NCBI GenBank assembly: GCA_964017965.1
Contig: CAXHNV010000003.1
Coordinates: 124,001 to 188,000, forward strand
DNA from: UBA2883 sp964017965
GTDB taxonomy: Bacteria; Cyanobacteriota; Vampirovibrionia; Gastranaerophilales; Gastranaerophilaceae
DNA length: 64,000 nt
Direction of reading: 5' to 3'
Shown here one piece after another: positions 35,447 to 44,382 of this stretch; within the stretch, counting starts at the first letter, position 1, and each line of letters starts with the position of its first letter. The translations under genes and the position numbers were made by a program. The notes beneath the pieces were generated by a model. That model had not been told where the DNA came from. It did no database searches and worked only from the letters and a program-made list of their open reading frames with translations.

Positions 35447-36682
35447 TTATTTTTTCAAGAAATCAGGGATTTCGATATTTGTAAATGAAACACCTGAGAA
35501 GCTTGGTGGTAAGCTAGGTGAAGCGTTTGCACCACTGTTAGTGTTTGCAGATTGTGCCGGAGTTCCTACAGGGTTATTCAAATTAACATTTGAGTTCAAT
35601 CCTGAAAAGATAGTATCAATTGAAGGATTGATAGTTTCTGTAGGAGCTGTAAGAGTTTGAACTTGAGGTTTAAGTTCAAAACCTGTAGCAACAACAGTAA
35701 TAGAAACTTCGCCTTGCATATCTTCGTTAATAGAAGTACCGATGATGATATTAGCATCTTCGAGAACAGAATCTCTAATCAAGTTGATAGCATCTGTTAG
35801 TTCGAACAATGTCATATCAGGACCACCGGTGATGTTAACGATTAAGCCGCTAGCACCGTGGATAGATGTTTCAAGCAAGTTAGAGTTGATAGCAGCTTGA
35901 GCAGCTTCAACAGCTCTACCTTCACCAGAGCCGATACCGATACCCATAACAGCAGAACCTGAGTTTTCCATAACACTCTTAACGTCAGCAAAGTCAACGT
36001 TAATTTCACCAGGTTTTGTGATGATATCAGAAATACCTTGAACACCTCTTAAGATAACTTCGTCAACAACAACGAACGCATCTTTAACACCTGTTCTTCT
36101 ATCTATAACTTGTAATAATTTATCGTTAGGGATAACTAACAAAGAGTCAACAGCTTCTCTGAGTTTTTCAAGACCTTCATTAGCGAGAACCATACGACGT
36201 TTGCCTTCAAAAGCGAACGGTTTTGTAACAACACCGATAGTTAAGATTCCCAAATCTTTAGCAATCTTAGCAACGATAGGAGCAGCACCTGTACCAGTTC
36301 CGCCACCCATACCAGCAGCAACAAAAACCATATCAGCGCCTTCTAAAGCAGCAGCGATTTCTTGTTGAGCTTCTTCAGCAGCTTGTTCACCAATACGAGG
36401 GTTACCACCGGCACCAAGACCGTTAGTTTGTTTAGCACCTAATTGAACTTTGTTACTGTTTGGAACATTTGATAATGCCAAAACTTGAACATCTGTGTTC
36501 ATTTCCCAAAATTCAACGCCTGTTAAACCTGCTTTTATCATTCTTTTTATAGCGTTACCGCCACCGCCGCCAACACCAATTACTTTAATAACTGAAGGGT
36601 TAGCCATGTTAACTAAACTATCAGCAGTTTGGCTTTGGGTTGCGTCTGATCTTCCAAAAATATCTGGTCCTAAATTTTCCAC
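35447..36682 (-). CDS. ftsZ: Cell division protein FtsZ
   Basis: FtsZ is the tubulin-like GTPase that forms the division ring. The 411-residue protein has the T1 loop IKVIGVGGGGGNAI, the tubulin signature GGGTGTGA at 126-133, the T7 loop in VDFADVKSVM, and the catalytic Asp in the same segment. A disordered linker (about 325-400) leads to the C-terminal peptide IEIPDFLKK, which fits FtsA/SepF-type partner binding. The start is a GTG at 36682 with AGAGGTT upstream. It is monocistronic and far from the rsmH/ftsL pair, unlike the classic arrangement. A bidirectional terminator follows its stop. Confidence 0.98.
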   Translation of the reverse strand: MENLGPDIFGRSDATQSQTADSLVNMANPSVIKVIGVGGGGGNAIKRMIKAGLTGVEFWEMNTDVQVLALSNVPNSNKVQLGAKQTNGLGAGGNPRIGEQAAEEAQQEIAAALEGADMVFVAAGMGGGTGTGAAPIVAKIAKDLGILTIGVVTKPFAFEGKRRMVLANEGLEKLREAVDSLLVIPNDKLLQVIDRRTGVKDAFVVVDEVILRGVQGISDIITKPGEINVDFADVKSVMENSGSAVMGIGIGSGEGRAVEAAQAAINSNLLETSIHGASGLIVNITGGPDMTLFELTDAINLIRDSVLEDANIIIGTSINEDMQGEVSITVVATGFELKPQVQTLTAPTETINPSIDTIFSGLNSNVNLNNPVGTPAQSANTNSGANASPSLPPSFSGVSFTNIEIPDFLKK

Positions 36683-36793
36683 GATATAACCTCTTTTAAT
36701 TCTTCTACAATACGATATTAATATAATATCATACTATTGCAAACAGGGACAATAGTAAAGAACTTACTTTACATTTTGTAATGACGAAACGCG

Positions 36794-38740
36794 TTAGCTG
36801 AATAGTTTGAACGTTCTTTCAACGTTTTCTTTTGCAACTGTTTTTAAAGTATCCATTTCTTGACTTATAGCATTTCGTTCTGCTTCAAGTGCAGCTAAAT
36901 CGCTATCATATTTACGGTCTTTTTTGTCTATTTTCTTCATATCAGCTTCGTATTTAGCTTCAGCTTTTTTCAATAAAGATTCATCAGAAACTTCTTGAAG
37001 ATTAGTATCAGTTGCAACACTTACCTGTAAGAATCCGTCGTCCTGGGTTTTGTCAGGTTTATAGATATATAGATAGCCAGCATTCACCATATTAGTAAAC
37101 CAGGTAACATCGTTTTCGTGACCTGTAGCAGGGTTATCTTGAGCTCCTTCAAGGATATAGCCGTATTGTTGGATATTACTGAATAGAGCACCGTCATTAT
37201 TAGGGTCATTAAGAACAGTTGTTGTATGAACGCTTGCACCTGTTGCGCCTAAGCCTGCTGAGCGAACACTTGCATCAGCACCGTTCTGGTTAGTATCAGT
37301 AATTACAGCGGTAGAACTAGCTGCTAATTCTGTTCGGCCATTTGTAATAGGATTTCCGTCTGCAGCAGTTATTGTTGAATTTACAGTAACTTTATCTATA
37401 GTAATATTACCTGTAATATTACCTGCAATACTGCCGCATAATCCGTCGTTACCAAACGGTCTTTCCATTTTTGCATCAATAATACAGTTAGAAATAGTTG
37501 AATCAGCTCCGCCAGAACCCATTATACCTGAATTATAACAATAACCTGCATCATCAAAGGTTGATTTGAGGGTTCCGCCTACATAGACATTTGAGATGTT
37601 GTTTTTACCTGAGTTTATAGATACACCGGCAGTACCGCCAGCAGTTAAGTTCATCTCAGTACGACAGTTTGTAACAGTTGAATTATAGAGAGTTGCTACT
37701 AGGCCGGCAGCCGTATTTGCACCGTGTTTACTTCCGTTTGTAATAGTACCCTTTGTTGCACAAGTATCTATTGTTCCGTCTAAACTACCTGCAAGACCGC
37801 CTGCATTAGCGTTTGTTGCTGCGATTGTACCGTTATAAGTTGAATTTACTAATGTCATATTGCTTGCATTACCTACTATACCACCAACTTGTGCAAGTGC
37901 TATATTACCTGTCTGTGAAATGTTTACAGTAGATGAAATGCCTGTTGCATTAACCGTTCCTTGAGTATAACCGATTAAACCGCCAACTCTAACATTTGGT
38001 ACATCTCCCCATTGGTTAGTTGAAGGAGTACTGTTATTTGTAGAAGTTATGTTACCTCTTACATTGATGTTTTCAAAATTAACTGTTCCGCCTGAACGGT
38101 TTGCTAATCCACCAACGCTACTATCTGCTGATGAAAAATTAACATCTAGTGTTAAGTTTTTAACTGTACAATTATTTACCAGATTAAATAGAGATTTGTT
38201 TAATCCTGTAATACTGTAACCATTACCGTCAAAAGTTTTTCCTGAAAAGTTTTTAGAATTCCAGTTTTTGCCGGTCATATCAATGTTACTCATCAAACGA
38301 ACATTTTGATTTGTAGGAATATTCATCAATTGATCGGCGGTATATACTTCTACATAACCGTCAGGGGCTGTATTGTTAGTAGGTGTTACACGTCCTGTTT
38401 GAAGGGCAATAAAATAATCTTTATTAGCACCTGCCGTTTTAAAATTAGTTTCTGTAGCAGCAGAAATAACAACTCTATCATCACCCTCAAATTTGATTTG
38501 ATAACCTCTATCAAGCATCATTTGATAAGTTACGTCTGTATATGTAATAGAACCGTCTGTTGTTAAGATTTTGCCTTGAATTTTAGTTTTTTCTAAAGCA
38601 TATAAATAACTTTCATACACCTGTCTTGATTCATTTGCCATCTGCAATTTTTCAGCTTCAAGTTTTGCAGCCTTGTATTCTATCTGGTGCATTCTTGAAG
38701 TCAAATTCAGTAATCTTGCTTGTGATGACGATAATCCCAT
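36794..38740 (-). CDS. Large protein with constant termini and GLUG-like beta-helix middle
   Basis: 648 residues. The N-terminal helix (about 1-55, starting MGLSSSQARLLNLTSRMHQI) and the C-terminal coiled coil (last 60 residues, ending VERTFKLFS) match those of the protein at 51340-53691. In between is a different domain: residues about 150-480 form repeated GLUG/beta-helix-type units (SVGGLANRSGG, RVGGLIGYTQG, QVGGIVGNASN, NAGGLAGSLDG and so on), which are typical of surface adhesins. There is no signal peptide, and no sorting motif. The organisation, coiled-coil ends around a variable exposed middle, resembles flagellin-like or other assembled secreted proteins by logic only. It is translated from an ATG at 38740. 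Its function is unknown; a surface role is inference. Confidence 0.75.
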   Translation of the reverse strand: MGLSSSQARLLNLTSRMHQIEYKAAKLEAEKLQMANESRQVYESYLYALEKTKIQGKILTTDGSITYTDVTYQMMLDRGYQIKFEGDDRVVISAATETNFKTAGANKDYFIALQTGRVTPTNNTAPDGYVEVYTADQLMNIPTNQNVRLMSNIDMTGKNWNSKNFSGKTFDGNGYSITGLNKSLFNLVNNCTVKNLTLDVNFSSADSSVGGLANRSGGTVNFENINVRGNITSTNNSTPSTNQWGDVPNVRVGGLIGYTQGTVNATGISSTVNISQTGNIALAQVGGIVGNASNMTLVNSTYNGTIAATNANAGGLAGSLDGTIDTCATKGTITNGSKHGANTAAGLVATLYNSTVTNCRTEMNLTAGGTAGVSINSGKNNISNVYVGGTLKSTFDDAGYCYNSGIMGSGGADSTISNCIIDAKMERPFGNDGLCGSIAGNITGNITIDKVTVNSTITAADGNPITNGRTELAASSTAVITDTNQNGADASVRSAGLGATGASVHTTTVLNDPNNDGALFSNIQQYGYILEGAQDNPATGHENDVTWFTNMVNAGYLYIYKPDKTQDDGFLQVSVATDTNLQEVSDESLLKKAEAKYEADMKKIDKKDRKYDSDLAALEAERNAISQEMDTLKTVAKENVERTFKLFS

Positions 38741-38831
38741 TGTTAAATTACCTATAAGTTTCCCTTTTGTTCATGTTTACGGTAATTTTGGGCATTTTCT
38801 TTAAAATATAATGAAGAATCTTTACAAAACT

Positions 38832-39386
38832 TTACCAATTTTTTGCGCCGTATTTTTCAAATAAAGCGATTCTATCATCAATTTTTTTTATAAGTTTTTC
38901 GTACAAGTTTTTTTCTTTTTTAGGAATGTTGGTTTTTAGTTTTGCTTTGTATAAAATTTGTTCTTCTTTAAGTTTTCTAATACGTTGTTTATGTTTTTCT
39001 CTTTCAACAAACATCCAACCTTCAAATCCACATCCCGGAGGTGTTACAGCCCATGGTGAAGACGGGAATATTTTGCATACTTCCAATCTCGTTTCATATC
39101 TTGAACAAAGATTATCATCCTGTAAAAATCGGCATTTATAAAATGTTTTGTTTTCATAATTGGGAATATTTTTTACGATAGCTTCATCAACTTCCATTGC
39201 TTCTTGATAGGATTCATAAGGTTCAAACAGCTCTAAAAATTCAATAGCGCTTTGTTCCCCGTTTTTAGCATTTTGAACAAGTTCATCGTGCGGAACAGAT
39301 GCAACTACTACTCTACAGCATTTGCCGCACATTTTGCATAATCTCTGTGGTCTTCGCTCTCTGAAATCTTTGTTCGTATAATCCAT
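38832..39386 (-). CDS. YkgJ-like zinc/iron-binding cysteine cluster protein
   Basis: 184 residues from the ATG at 39386 (a GTG at 39404 is possible). The family signature CKMCGKCCRVVVASVPHDE near the N-terminus and FYKCRFLQDDNLCSRYETRLEVCKIFP in the middle give the CxxCxxCC...C...C...C pattern of the YkgJ/UPF0153 (zinc- or iron-chelating) family. The C-terminal part after a Cys in TPPGCGFEGW is a charged helix. No enzymatic role is established. A paralogue lies at 56565-57272, which has the same module order but with an extra partial copy. Confidence 0.85.
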   Translation of the reverse strand: MDYTNKDFRERRPQRLCKMCGKCCRVVVASVPHDELVQNAKNGEQSAIEFLELFEPYESYQEAMEVDEAIVKNIPNYENKTFYKCRFLQDDNLCSRYETRLEVCKIFPSSPWAVTPPGCGFEGWMFVEREKHKQRIRKLKEEQILYKAKLKTNIPKKEKNLYEKLIKKIDDRIALFEKYGAKNW

Positions 39387-39453
39387 GAGTTTATTATATA
39401 TCACACTTTTAAAAGTAGCAAAAATATATATTTTTTAACGTTAAGCTATTTGT

Positions 39454-41181
39454 ATGCATATAACTTCCCCAAATTTTTATATATCTTCTTATTCCGTAAA
39501 GAAACCTAATTTTACGGCAAATCCTGATAGAGCAGCTTTTTACCCTGAAACAACAGAGCTTCTTGATGACGTATACAGGGATTATAAGACTTCATTAAAC
39601 GAGACTTCTTTTTCAGATATTAAATCTATGGCATTAAGAATTTCAGAAGAAACCCAAACTCCTAAAAAGGATGTTTTGAAGGCTATGCAGTTAACAACAC
39701 AGTTTTCTAATATGAAAAGCCTTAAAATTATTTCTGATAAGTTAAGTCAGTCGAATATTCAATCAATGGGTGATAAGGATATGCGCCTGCAATTTGCTGT
39801 ATATGGTTCAGGATTGAGTAAAGAAAATCAGAAAAAATTCTTTTTTGAAACAGGTATTAATAGAGCTTTATCATACGTTTTTGACAGAAAACAACTTGCA
39901 CCTGTCGATTATAAAAGTGAGGGAAAATATGGAATCATTTTTGATGAAGAAAAAATATCCCAACTGGAAGAAATAAAAGAATCTCAACCTGATGAGTTTA
40001 AGGATTTATTAAAAAAAGATGAAATGAAATTTTTCTATATTTCAGGTTGGGATACAGGTATACCTGTTATTGACAGAACCAAAAATCTTGAAGAAAAAAC
40101 CGTTGAATTACTGAATCGTGCCAAAGAAAATGATTTGCCGCTTGAAAAAGCTATTGATTCAGACTTATTAAAACGTGTAAAAGATTTAGGTATCAAACCT
40201 GTTGTTATTAAAAATGAAAACGATGCAAATGAGCTTACGATATATAATCAGACGAAACCCCAGCAAATAAATAAGCGTCATTTTCTTAACCTGATTGAAG
40301 CAAATACTCTTGCCAGAATTCCTGAGAAAACCGAACAGCAGAAGGCTCAATTTAATGACGATACACTCAGGTATTTAACAGAATCTTTATGTGTTTATAC
40401 CCCGGAAAAGATGTCTCAGGATTTGAAAAAACTTCACGAAAAAATAGAAGATTATGCAAAATCAATAAACAAAGATGTTTTGTATGTAAAACCTCAAATA
40501 CCAATAAAAAGTACAGATTACATACATTATTCTTATAAAAAAATAAATGATATTGACCCGTCAAAGTTTGTTTCTATATACTCTATAAAAGATTCTAAAG
40601 AAATATCTCCTGAAAATACTCTTCTGGTTTTTCTTGACGACTGTGCCTTATCAGGTAATTCGATACGTTCTCTTAGAGATATTACGATGCGTGAAGCGGG
40701 AATAGATAAACGATATTCGTTGTTATTTGCTAATTTGAAAGAAACGGATTATGCAGCACTGGAGTTTTATACTCATAAATCACGTAATCCTGCGGATTTA
40801 GTTTCAGTTGATACAATAAAATTGCAGGATGTTAAATACAATAAAAAAGCCGCAGAAACTATCGGTAAACCGGCATTTTCTTATAATGCTTCTGCAATAG
40901 TATTTCCTTATATGGCGCCTGATAACAATTCTGAGCTTGCTTCAAACTTAGCTCTGCTTCATAATTTACGATATAATTCTCAAAATTTTTCATCCGAGAA
41001 TAATGATACAGGTGTTCTGGATTCAGGTTCAAAAACAATGTCTGAAACTGTAAAAGAGACATCTGCTGAATATATAAAAATTATGGGGCTTAATCCTGTT
41101 TTTTATGAAAAAGAGACTGAACCTGTTGAAGAGCAAAAAGGTTTTTGGAGTAATTTATTTTCATTCTTAGCAAAAAAATAA
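39454..41181 (+). CDS. Phosphoribosyltransferase-like protein, first of tandem pair
   Basis: 575 residues, no signal peptide, not a named family. Residues about 388-403 read TLLVFLDDCALSGNS, which matches the PRPP-binding loop of type I phosphoribosyltransferases (hydrophobic strand, two acidic residues, then a Ser/Thr-Gly-x-Ser turn), preceded and followed by strand-helix units such as YSLLFANLKE. Other well-kept segments shared with the next gene are FYISGWDTGIPVIDRTKN (194-211), ESLCVYTPEKMSQDLK, YKKINDIDPSKFV and FPYMAPDNNSELASNLALLH. The N-terminal region is helical with a short FTAN-like motif near residue 20. The C-terminus ends with an amphipathic helix (FWSNLFSFLAKK). Role unknown. 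Confidence 0.7.
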   Translation: MHITSPNFYISSYSVKKPNFTANPDRAAFYPETTELLDDVYRDYKTSLNETSFSDIKSMALRISEETQTPKKDVLKAMQLTTQFSNMKSLKIISDKLSQSNIQSMGDKDMRLQFAVYGSGLSKENQKKFFFETGINRALSYVFDRKQLAPVDYKSEGKYGIIFDEEKISQLEEIKESQPDEFKDLLKKDEMKFFYISGWDTGIPVIDRTKNLEEKTVELLNRAKENDLPLEKAIDSDLLKRVKDLGIKPVVIKNENDANELTIYNQTKPQQINKRHFLNLIEANTLARIPEKTEQQKAQFNDDTLRYLTESLCVYTPEKMSQDLKKLHEKIEDYAKSINKDVLYVKPQIPIKSTDYIHYSYKKINDIDPSKFVSIYSIKDSKEISPENTLLVFLDDCALSGNSIRSLRDITMREAGIDKRYSLLFANLKETDYAALEFYTHKSRNPADLVSVDTIKLQDVKYNKKAAETIGKPAFSYNASAIVFPYMAPDNNSELASNLALLHNLRYNSQNFSSENNDTGVLDSGSKTMSETVKETSAEYIKIMGLNPVFYEKETEPVEEQKGFWSNLFSFLAKK

Positions 41182-41204
41182 ATTTACGAACGTTATAATA
41201 TTGT

Positions 41205-42869
41205 ATGAATATTACAGCCAACAACCCCATAACATTTTGCAATACGCGTTACAATTATAGTACCCGACCAAAAGATTCCGGTAGGGCTAAGTTTCATCCT
41301 GATACAATTGAGATTATGGATAATATTTACGCCAATTACAAAAAATCATTAAACGAAGTTCCGTTTAATGAAGTAAGACAAACTGCCCTAAAAGTGTCAA
41401 CTGAAACTCAGACTCCGAAAAAAGATGTTGTAAAAGCTATGCAATTGTTGACTCAGTTTTCAAATATAAAAAGTTTAATTACTATATCAAACACTTTGAA
41501 TAAAGAAGGTATTGTATTTTTAGGTAATGACAGCAATCTGCTAGCCCTTGATTGCGTTGATAACGGATTCAATAATAAAAATGTTAAAAATATTTGTCAG
41601 GAGACCGGAATACATAGAGCTCTAACTTATGTTCTTAATAAGAAAAAACTTGCTCCGTTCACTAATGACAATACTACAACAATAGGTTTAATACTTGATG
41701 AAGAAAAGATAGCTCAACTTGAACAAGTTAAGAAGAGTCAACCTGAAGAGTTTGATAAATTTATTCATAATAAAGGTACAAAATTCTTTTATATTTCAGG
41801 CTGGGATTCAGGTATACCTGTTATTGACAGAACAAAAAACCTTGAAGAAAAAACTAAAGACTTATTGAAACGTTCAAAAGAACTTGATTTGCCGCTTGAA
41901 AAAGCTATTGATTATCCTAATATAGACAGAAAACCGGTTATAATCAAAAATGAAAATGAAGCAAACGAACTAACGGTCTATAACCAGATGCGACCGGAAC
42001 AAATCCGTACAAAAAATACATTATATAATATTGTCGAAGCTAATACGCTTTCAAGATTTATTAATCAAAATGATGCTGATAAAGCAATGACTAACCATAT
42101 ATCAGCGAAGTATCTTGAAAAAACATTATGCGCATATACTCCTGAAAAAATGTCAAAAGATTTAAAACTAATGCATAAAAAGATTAATGATTATGCTCAG
42201 AAAGAAAATCGCGAAATTGTTTACCTTTTACCTAACAAAGATATTAAAAGTACAGACTATCTTAATTATAGCTACAGAAAAATAAACAATGTTGATTCTT
42301 CAAAGTTTATTCATATAAATGATTTGAATATGTATTATAAGTTGAATCCTGAAAGAAACGAGGATAACACGCTTTATGTCATTTTAGATGACTGTGCGCT
42401 TTCAGGCAATTCTATGATATCAATATTGAATTATGATTTTATGGGTACAACAGATAAAACACCTATATTATTTGCAAACCTGAAATGTTCCAAGGAAGCG
42501 CTTAATAACTTTATGAATACTTCATCACATCCGGCAGAGATTATGTATATTGACCGTGTTCATTCAAAATACATAGGAACTGATACTTTGGAGAATGTAA
42601 TAGGTGAAGCTGCATATCAAGAAGAAGCCTATGCCATTGCATTTCCTTATATGGCACCTGATAACAATTGTGAATTAGGTTCCAACATTGCACTATTACA
42701 TAATCCTAAATACAATTCCAGCAATTTTTCATCTGAATCACAAAGAAGTTATTATGCTGATTATGAGTTGGGCAAATTAGATGAAGATTCCCGTAAAAAG
42801 TTACTAAATCACAAAAAGAAAGACGTGATTACTGTTTTAGCTCCAAAACAATGTCCGATAATGTTTTAA
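41205..42869 (+). CDS. Phosphoribosyltransferase-like protein, second of tandem pair, 3' end frameshifted
   Basis: A 554-residue paralogue of the previous protein, 23 bases downstream. The same segments are conserved: TETQTPKKDVVKAMQL, KFFYISGWDSGIPVIDRTKN, CAYTPEKMSKDLK and LYVILDDCALSGNS (about 390-403, the PRPP-loop-like motif). The FPYMAPDNNCELGSNIALLH block is also present. The open frame ends with a tail (VITVLAPKQCPIMF) that has no counterpart in its sister. The sister's tail appears in the -1 frame directly downstream (see the next entry), so the reading frame is broken within residues about 530-550. Either a real frameshift or a base-call error in an A-run would explain it. Confidence 0.7.
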   Translation: MNITANNPITFCNTRYNYSTRPKDSGRAKFHPDTIEIMDNIYANYKKSLNEVPFNEVRQTALKVSTETQTPKKDVVKAMQLLTQFSNIKSLITISNTLNKEGIVFLGNDSNLLALDCVDNGFNNKNVKNICQETGIHRALTYVLNKKKLAPFTNDNTTTIGLILDEEKIAQLEQVKKSQPEEFDKFIHNKGTKFFYISGWDSGIPVIDRTKNLEEKTKDLLKRSKELDLPLEKAIDYPNIDRKPVIIKNENEANELTVYNQMRPEQIRTKNTLYNIVEANTLSRFINQNDADKAMTNHISAKYLEKTLCAYTPEKMSKDLKLMHKKINDYAQKENREIVYLLPNKDIKSTDYLNYSYRKINNVDSSKFIHINDLNMYYKLNPERNEDNTLYVILDDCALSGNSMISILNYDFMGTTDKTPILFANLKCSKEALNNFMNTSSHPAEIMYIDRVHSKYIGTDTLENVIGEAAYQEEAYAIAFPYMAPDNNCELGSNIALLHNPKYNSSNFSSESQRSYYADYELGKLDEDSRKKLLNHKKKDVITVLAPKQCPIMF

Positions 42870-42988
42870 AAGTATCTGCCCAATACGCTAAAACAATCGG
42901 GTTAAACTATAGCAGAATCCCTGATAGTGAATTAAGATTCTTAACCTCAAAAGAATTAGATGAAATCACTGATTATGTTATGTCTTAG
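42797..42988 (+). pseudogene. Displaced 3' end of the second PRTase-like gene, in the -1 frame
   Basis: In this frame the sequence reads SSKTMSDNVLKVSAQYAKT then IGLN, matching SGSKTMSETVKETSAEYIK then IMGLN of the first paralogue, and continues to a stop at 42986-42988. The -1 frame is open back to 42797, and the A-runs TAAAAAG (42794-42800) and CAAAAAG (42812-42818) lie inside the overlap. One A gained or lost there would join the two frames into a protein of about 594 residues. Confidence 0.75.
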
Positions 42989-43503
42989 TCATCAGTTGTA
43001 GAATTCTTTAATAATTCAGCAATATCTTGTTTCATCAAAGAACGTAAATCGCCTTTGAGCTTAAAGTATTCTGCAAACTTAGGGGTAGTTGAAATATTGA
43101 AAGAACGTCCGTTTTTGTCTCTTGTTTTTGCAACAAGTCCTTTTTCAACGAGTTCTGCGATATGTTCATAAGCGTTAGAACGGTAAACTTTTAGTTCTGC
43201 CTGTCTAATAGGTTCTTTTAGCGCAATAACAGTCAAAGTCTTTAAGATAGGTTTTGATAACTCAACAGGACAAAGTTTTTCAACAATATCCATGTGCTCT
43301 GTTTTGACCTGTAAAATATAACCGTTTTCATCATCGATTTCTAACGCACTGTCTCTTGAAGCATAGTCCATAATCAATTCTAACATTGCTTCTTCAACAG
43401 TTTCTTCGTTAGGTTCTTCCAAAATTTCTGCAATATCTTTTATCTGCAAAACTCTTGCAGTAGTAAAAAGAACGGCTTCAATTCTTGATTTCAAACTTTC
43501 CAC
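42985..43503 (-). CDS. scpB: Segregation and condensation protein B
   Basis: ScpB is the winged-helix partner (two WH domains) of the Smc-ScpAB condensin. The 172-residue protein begins MESLKSRIEAVLFTTARVLQIKDIAEIL and shows the family's PILKTLTVIALKEPIRQAELKVYRSNAYEHIAELVEKGLV segments. Its GTG start overlaps the scpA stop by one base (TAGTG), so it is coupled to scpA. It is the last gene of the smc-scpA-scpB run (minus strand). The family is usually longer in the C-terminus; this one is at the lower end of size. Confidence 0.9.
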   Translation of the reverse strand: MESLKSRIEAVLFTTARVLQIKDIAEILEEPNEETVEEAMLELIMDYASRDSALEIDDENGYILQVKTEHMDIVEKLCPVELSKPILKTLTVIALKEPIRQAELKVYRSNAYEHIAELVEKGLVAKTRDKNGRSFNISTTPKFAEYFKLKGDLRSLMKQDIAELLKNSTTDD

Positions 43504-44375
43504 TACTTAATCTCCTGTGTAATTTCTGTTTTGTTATCAACTACACTCTCAACAACGCTTGTCACGTCATCGGTTAAAGCTGATGTTACAAGTGTATCGT
43601 TCATAACATCTTCTTCTGTCATTGGTTTTTCGTATTTTACAACGTATAAATCGGAATAAAACTCATCTTGTACCAAATCGTATTCACCTTCCATTGTTAA
43701 TGATAACAATGATAAGTAGGCTGTTATTTTATCCATTCCCAACAGGATAAGTTCATTAAGTTCGATTTTGTCCTGTCTGTTTAAGACTTCTTCTAAGTTT
43801 GCCCTCAAACGTTCAACACCGCTTTTTATATACTCATCGTGAGCAAGATTAACAATATCGTCTGCTGAAAGGTTTGCGTAGTTTCTAACTCTGCGTTTTG
43901 CGCGTTCGTGAGCGTTCTTTAATTCAGCTTTCTTATCAAGCTGTGCATAGAACTCTAACTGTCTAATCAAGTCTCTAAGTGTTACGACTCTGTTTCTGTT
44001 TAAACGAACACTTGTTCTTCTTTCCAAAACTTCATCAAACGAGATAACGTTATTTGTAGGAACGTAGTCTTCGTATTCGTACATTGTATCGTCAACGGGA
44101 TCATAGTCTTCCGGTAACTCCTGAGGTACAATATCGGTTATATCAATGCCTTCAAGAATGTCAGATTTCATTTTTAAAAGGATTGACGCAAACAAAATTA
44201 CTCTGCTTGAACATCTCAAGTTTTGAGCTTTTGTTTGGAATACCTGAATGGAATACTTGTCTGCAAGGTCGACAATATCAATATTCCAAGGGTCGATTTT
44301 ACCCTGTTTTGCCATATCGACAATGATTTCTATCCCGTCATTTTCATAATTCAATTCAATGTTGTTCAGTGACAT
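43503..44375 (-). CDS. scpA: Segregation and condensation protein A
   Basis: ScpA is the kleisin that bridges the Smc heads. The 290-residue protein has the N-terminal DGIEIIVDMAKQGKIDPWNIDIVDLADKY, the family hallmark, followed by SRVILFASILLKMKSDIL. The C-terminal winged helix is at IELNELILLGMDKITAYLSLLSLTMEG. A disordered acidic tail extends after it. Start is the ATG at 44375, eight bases after the smc stop. In combination with scpB and smc it gives the complete condensin in one operon. Confidence 0.93.
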   Translation of the reverse strand: MSLNNIELNYENDGIEIIVDMAKQGKIDPWNIDIVDLADKYSIQVFQTKAQNLRCSSRVILFASILLKMKSDILEGIDITDIVPQELPEDYDPVDDTMYEYEDYVPTNNVISFDEVLERRTSVRLNRNRVVTLRDLIRQLEFYAQLDKKAELKNAHERAKRRVRNYANLSADDIVNLAHDEYIKSGVERLRANLEEVLNRQDKIELNELILLGMDKITAYLSLLSLTMEGEYDLVQDEFYSDLYVVKYEKPMTEEDVMNDTLVTSALTDDVTSVVESVVDNKTEITQEIK

Positions 44376-44382
44376 ATTATCC

